DNA of 24,760 nt. Origin: CAYOHR01 sp964512145 (lineage in GTDB: Bacteria; Bacteroidota; Bacteroidia; Flavobacteriales_G; JALEGO01). How positions within the stretch are numbered: the stretch's first letter is position 1; every line of letters begins with the position of its first letter. Where the stretch lies: contig CAZEIM010000040.1 in assembly GCA_964512145.1 (NCBI GenBank), positions 1 to 24,760 of the forward strand. The letters run 5' to 3'. The notes under the pieces are model-generated. The model was not told where the DNA came from and made no database searches. It saw only the letters and a list, made by a program, of their open reading frames with translations. Both the position numbers and the translations under genes were made by a program. Shown here piece by piece: positions 22,445 through 24,760 of this stretch.

Positions 22445-24760
22445 CTATTCTTTTATAATAACCTTTAACGGATAATTAAAGGCATTTTGATCGATTATTT
22501 CCATTACATAAATGCCATTTTGCAGGGGTAAATAGATGCTTTGTTTTTTGCTGTTATGTGTGATGTTTACTTGCTGAACAATTCTTCCAGAGATATCGTA
22601 TACATATAATTTTTGAGGATTAACAGAACTTTCGTTGATGTTAATAAAAAGGTTAGGATAGGCGTAATAATATCTTAATGCTTCAAGATGCACTTCATTT
22701 AACATTGTAATAACTTCAGTATCTGGAGTTATTGTGTCAATAGGTTCAATGTAGCTAGAGTAGATGGTTATGTTTTGTAAAAATGTGTCTGTACCACAAT
22801 GGTTTCCGGCTATTAGCTGAATGGGGTAAGTACCTTCTTGTTCAAAAAAGTAAAATGGGTGTATTTCTTGACTATTTCCCATACTATCTCCAAAATCCCA
22901 CTGAATATAAGTATAGTTTTGAGATAAATTATTAAAAAACACGGAAGTATTTTCTTCAATTTCAACAGAATCTTGCGAGATGGAAAAGTTGGCTAAAGGA
23001 ATATCTGAGGCCGATAAATAAATGGTGTCAGTATATATTCCGCATACACTTAATGAATCGTATATTATGGATATAAGGTAAATTCCGGTATCTAAATTTT
23101 GAATAGTAGCAGAGGAGTTTACGGTATTAGAATCTAAAGTAGATCCACTGGAGTTTTTTACCATGTAAATCATGTTGGGTAAGAAAGCATTTATATCAAT
23201 GGAACCATTGTTCATGGAGTTACAGGAAGGATTTTTAGCTTGAATATGTGCGTATGCATCGATGATTAAATTAAATCTACTATTTTGAGTAGTGTCGTAT
23301 GCAAAAAATGAATAGTTCGTTTGAGATAAGTTAATAAAGCTATCTATGTATGTATCGTGCAAGGTAACACAAGCAAATGGATACATTTCATGTAAGTTAG
23401 CAGATACTGTAAAGGTATCGCTAGCCGGAACTCGAATAGAAACAGGGATAGTTTGATGTGGCATGTTTGGTATTGCATTTATAGCATAATCGTGTTGATT
23501 TAGGGTGGTTTTAATCACTGCATAATAACTTAAATCAACCGGGAGTTTGTATGCATCGTATAAGGGATCAAATTGATAGGAAGCGCTGTCATAAAGTCTA
23601 ATAACGGTTTCATCGTGTTTTCCGGATCCATCGAGAGCTAAACGAATAATTTTTGGAGAATCTGTGATAGAGTCGGATCCATCAATTTTTAAGAACGTTG
23701 GATTTCCTGTTGCTTTTATGTTTTCGTTTACGGTTAAGGTAGCAGTATTGGTTAAATGAATAAAAAATGCTTGTCCTGAAGGAATGGTATTTCCGATACC
23801 ACCGCTTCCAACGGCAGGGTTACTAACACCGGCTACAAATTCGGCATAACCACCAGTTCCGCTGTTTAGATCTGCATTCCAAACATAAATAGCATTGTCA
23901 ATTCTAGTAGGAAAATCTGCGCTACTACGAGTTAAGCTCCAGGAGATAGGGGAGGGGTAAGGGTTTCCAATTAAATTCCAACCATCTTCAGAAGCAGGCT
24001 GTCCAGGGTCATCGGTGTATGATATAGGAATAGCCACAGCACCTGTATTTGGAGTTCCCGTAAGTTGAGCGGTAATATCGGAGGTAGTAGTAAAGTCATC
24101 GGCAACCCAAGCCATAAATCCTTGACCTGCATTTAAAGGGTCGGCAGAACTGGAAGGAGCAACAAAACCATTGTCGCTCACTCCGGCAACACTTTCATCG
24201 TATGTATAAACAGAAACAAAAGAACCAGCTGATCCGGTAGCCCCTGGAAATCCTGAAGTAGGAAAATCATCTTGCCAATTGGCAAGAGTTTGTCCAGAAA
24301 CAGGAGCGGATAAAAACACCCAACCCGGGTTTGTTCCGGGAATAAAACGTTGCATAGTGATGTTTCCAATAAAACTGGCACCGGTTCCTAATGTAGCAAG
24401 TCTTCCGGTGTAATTTTGATCAGAAAGGAATGTCACGTTATTTCCTTGGGTATCAAAGGTAGATCCAGCGGTTAAGGTCATTGTTCCTGCAAGAGTAACT
24501 TCTTGGTCTAAAACAATACCATCTACAGAAGCATTGGTGATGTTTAGGTTAAAAAAATCAGTGGCAGAAGTACCACCAATGGTTTGAAGAGCACTTCCAT
24601 TAAGATTTACCGTTCCTAATCGAGGAACAAAAGTACCGTTATTGGTAAAATTTCCGGCTAAAGTAATAGATCTATTGTTGGTGCTTACGTCTAAAGTTGC
24701 ATTATTAATCGTTAAATGATTTTGTACAGTAATATTCCCTCCTAGTGTTTTGGTGCCTGA
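22445..24760 (-). CDS. Large secreted surface protein with PKD domain and type IX secretion sorting domain (5' end outside the window)
   Basis: The frame is open from the right edge (24760) to the stop at 22445, 771 residues; the ATG at 24481 is internal and not the real start. The first part in the window (24760 to about 24400) reads as beta-helix-like repeats rich in Asn, Thr and Gly (NITVQNHLTINNATLDVS, SITLAGNFTNNGTF, LNITNASVDGIVL). A domain with GWVFLSAPVSGQ, then DGWNLIGNPYPSPISW, then IPSGQAFFIH follows; I recognise these as typical of Bacteroidota surface proteins. A PKD-like domain has its core WDFGDS at 22900-22883. The last 75 or so residues are a type A T9SS sorting domain (LYVYDISGRIVQQV, then LPLQNGIYVMEII, then KVIIKE). 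The protein should be exported through the outer membrane and anchored or released at the surface, perhaps as an adhesin. Confidence 0.85.
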   Translation of the reverse strand, partial: SGTKTLGGNITVQNHLTINNATLDVSTNNRSITLAGNFTNNGTFVPRLGTVNLNGSALQTIGGTSATDFFNLNITNASVDGIVLDQEVTLAGTMTLTAGSTFDTQGNNVTFLSDQNYTGRLATLGTGASFIGNITMQRFIPGTNPGWVFLSAPVSGQTLANWQDDFPTSGFPGATGSAGSFVSVYTYDESVAGVSDNGFVAPSSSADPLNAGQGFMAWVADDFTTTSDITAQLTGTPNTGAVAIPISYTDDPGQPASEDGWNLIGNPYPSPISWSLTRSSADFPTRIDNAIYVWNADLNSGTGGYAEFVAGVSNPAVGSGGIGNTIPSGQAFFIHLTNTATLTVNENIKATGNPTFLKIDGSDSITDSPKIIRLALDGSGKHDETVIRLYDSASYQFDPLYDAYKLPVDLSYYAVIKTTLNQHDYAINAIPNMPHQTIPVSIRVPASDTFTVSANLHEMYPFACVTLHDTYIDSFINLSQTNYSFFAYDTTQNSRFNLIIDAYAHIQAKNPSCNSMNNGSIDINAFLPNMIYMVKNSSGSTLDSNTVNSSATIQNLDTGIYLISIIYDSLSVCGIYTDTIYLSASDIPLANFSISQDSVEIEENTSVFFNNLSQNYTYIQWDFGDSMGNSQEIHPFYFFEQEGTYPIQLIAGNHCGTDTFLQNITIYSSYIEPIDTITPDTEVITMLNEVHLEALRYYYAYPNLFININESSVNPQKLYVYDISGRIVQQVNITHNSKKQSIYLPLQNGIYVMEIIDQNAFNYPLKVIIKE

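Overview
The window looks like a piece of an AT-rich Bacteroidota chromosome, probably Flavobacteriales-like and probably from a metagenome or draft assembly, because it contains two N gaps. The evidence for the phylum is a TonB-dependent receptor with a carboxypeptidase-regulatory-like N-terminus, a secreted protein with a type IX secretion C-terminal sorting domain and PKD domain, many Sec/lipoprotein signals ending in AQ, SQ or a lipobox Cys, no obvious Shine-Dalgarno sequences, and several TAnnTTTG-type -7 promoter elements. No phage, insertion sequence, CRISPR array or tRNA was seen, and no gene-free stretch exceeds 300 bases.

Layout. 1-277 (-): 5' part of a coiled-coil lipoprotein gene running off the left edge. 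300-406 (-): an SRP (4.5S-type) RNA gene interrupted by a 30-N gap, with its own promoter. 494-2239 (-): two-domain acyltransferase of the OlsF type (aminolipid synthesis). 2295-4856 (+): TonB-dependent receptor, convergent with a small secreted protein (4860-5420, -). 5477-6676 (-): class III aminotransferase. 6760-11197 (+): a three-gene overlapping operon of an ABCG-like ATPase-permease with unusual N-terminal domains, a lipoprotein, and a small secreted protein broken by a 63-N gap. 11318-14640 (+): the classical tig-clpP-clpX proteostasis operon.

14707-21606 (-) is the most interesting part. In transcription order it holds a possible small membrane protein with a TTG start, dabA (DUF2309, all four beta-carbonic-anhydrase-like zinc ligands present), dabB (NuoL-like proton-translocating subunit) and a SulP anion transporter carrying an extra C-terminal domain of about 190 residues. 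Together these look like an inorganic-carbon accumulation cassette: DabA and DabB form an energy-coupled CO2-to-bicarbonate trap in the membrane, and the SulP protein may move bicarbonate or another anion. No RuBisCO, carboxysome or other autotrophy gene is in the window, so supply of bicarbonate for anaplerosis in a heterotroph is one inference.

21690-22370 (-) is a membrane zinc metallopeptidase, and 22445-24760 (-) is the 3' part of a large type IX-secreted cell-surface protein running off the right edge.
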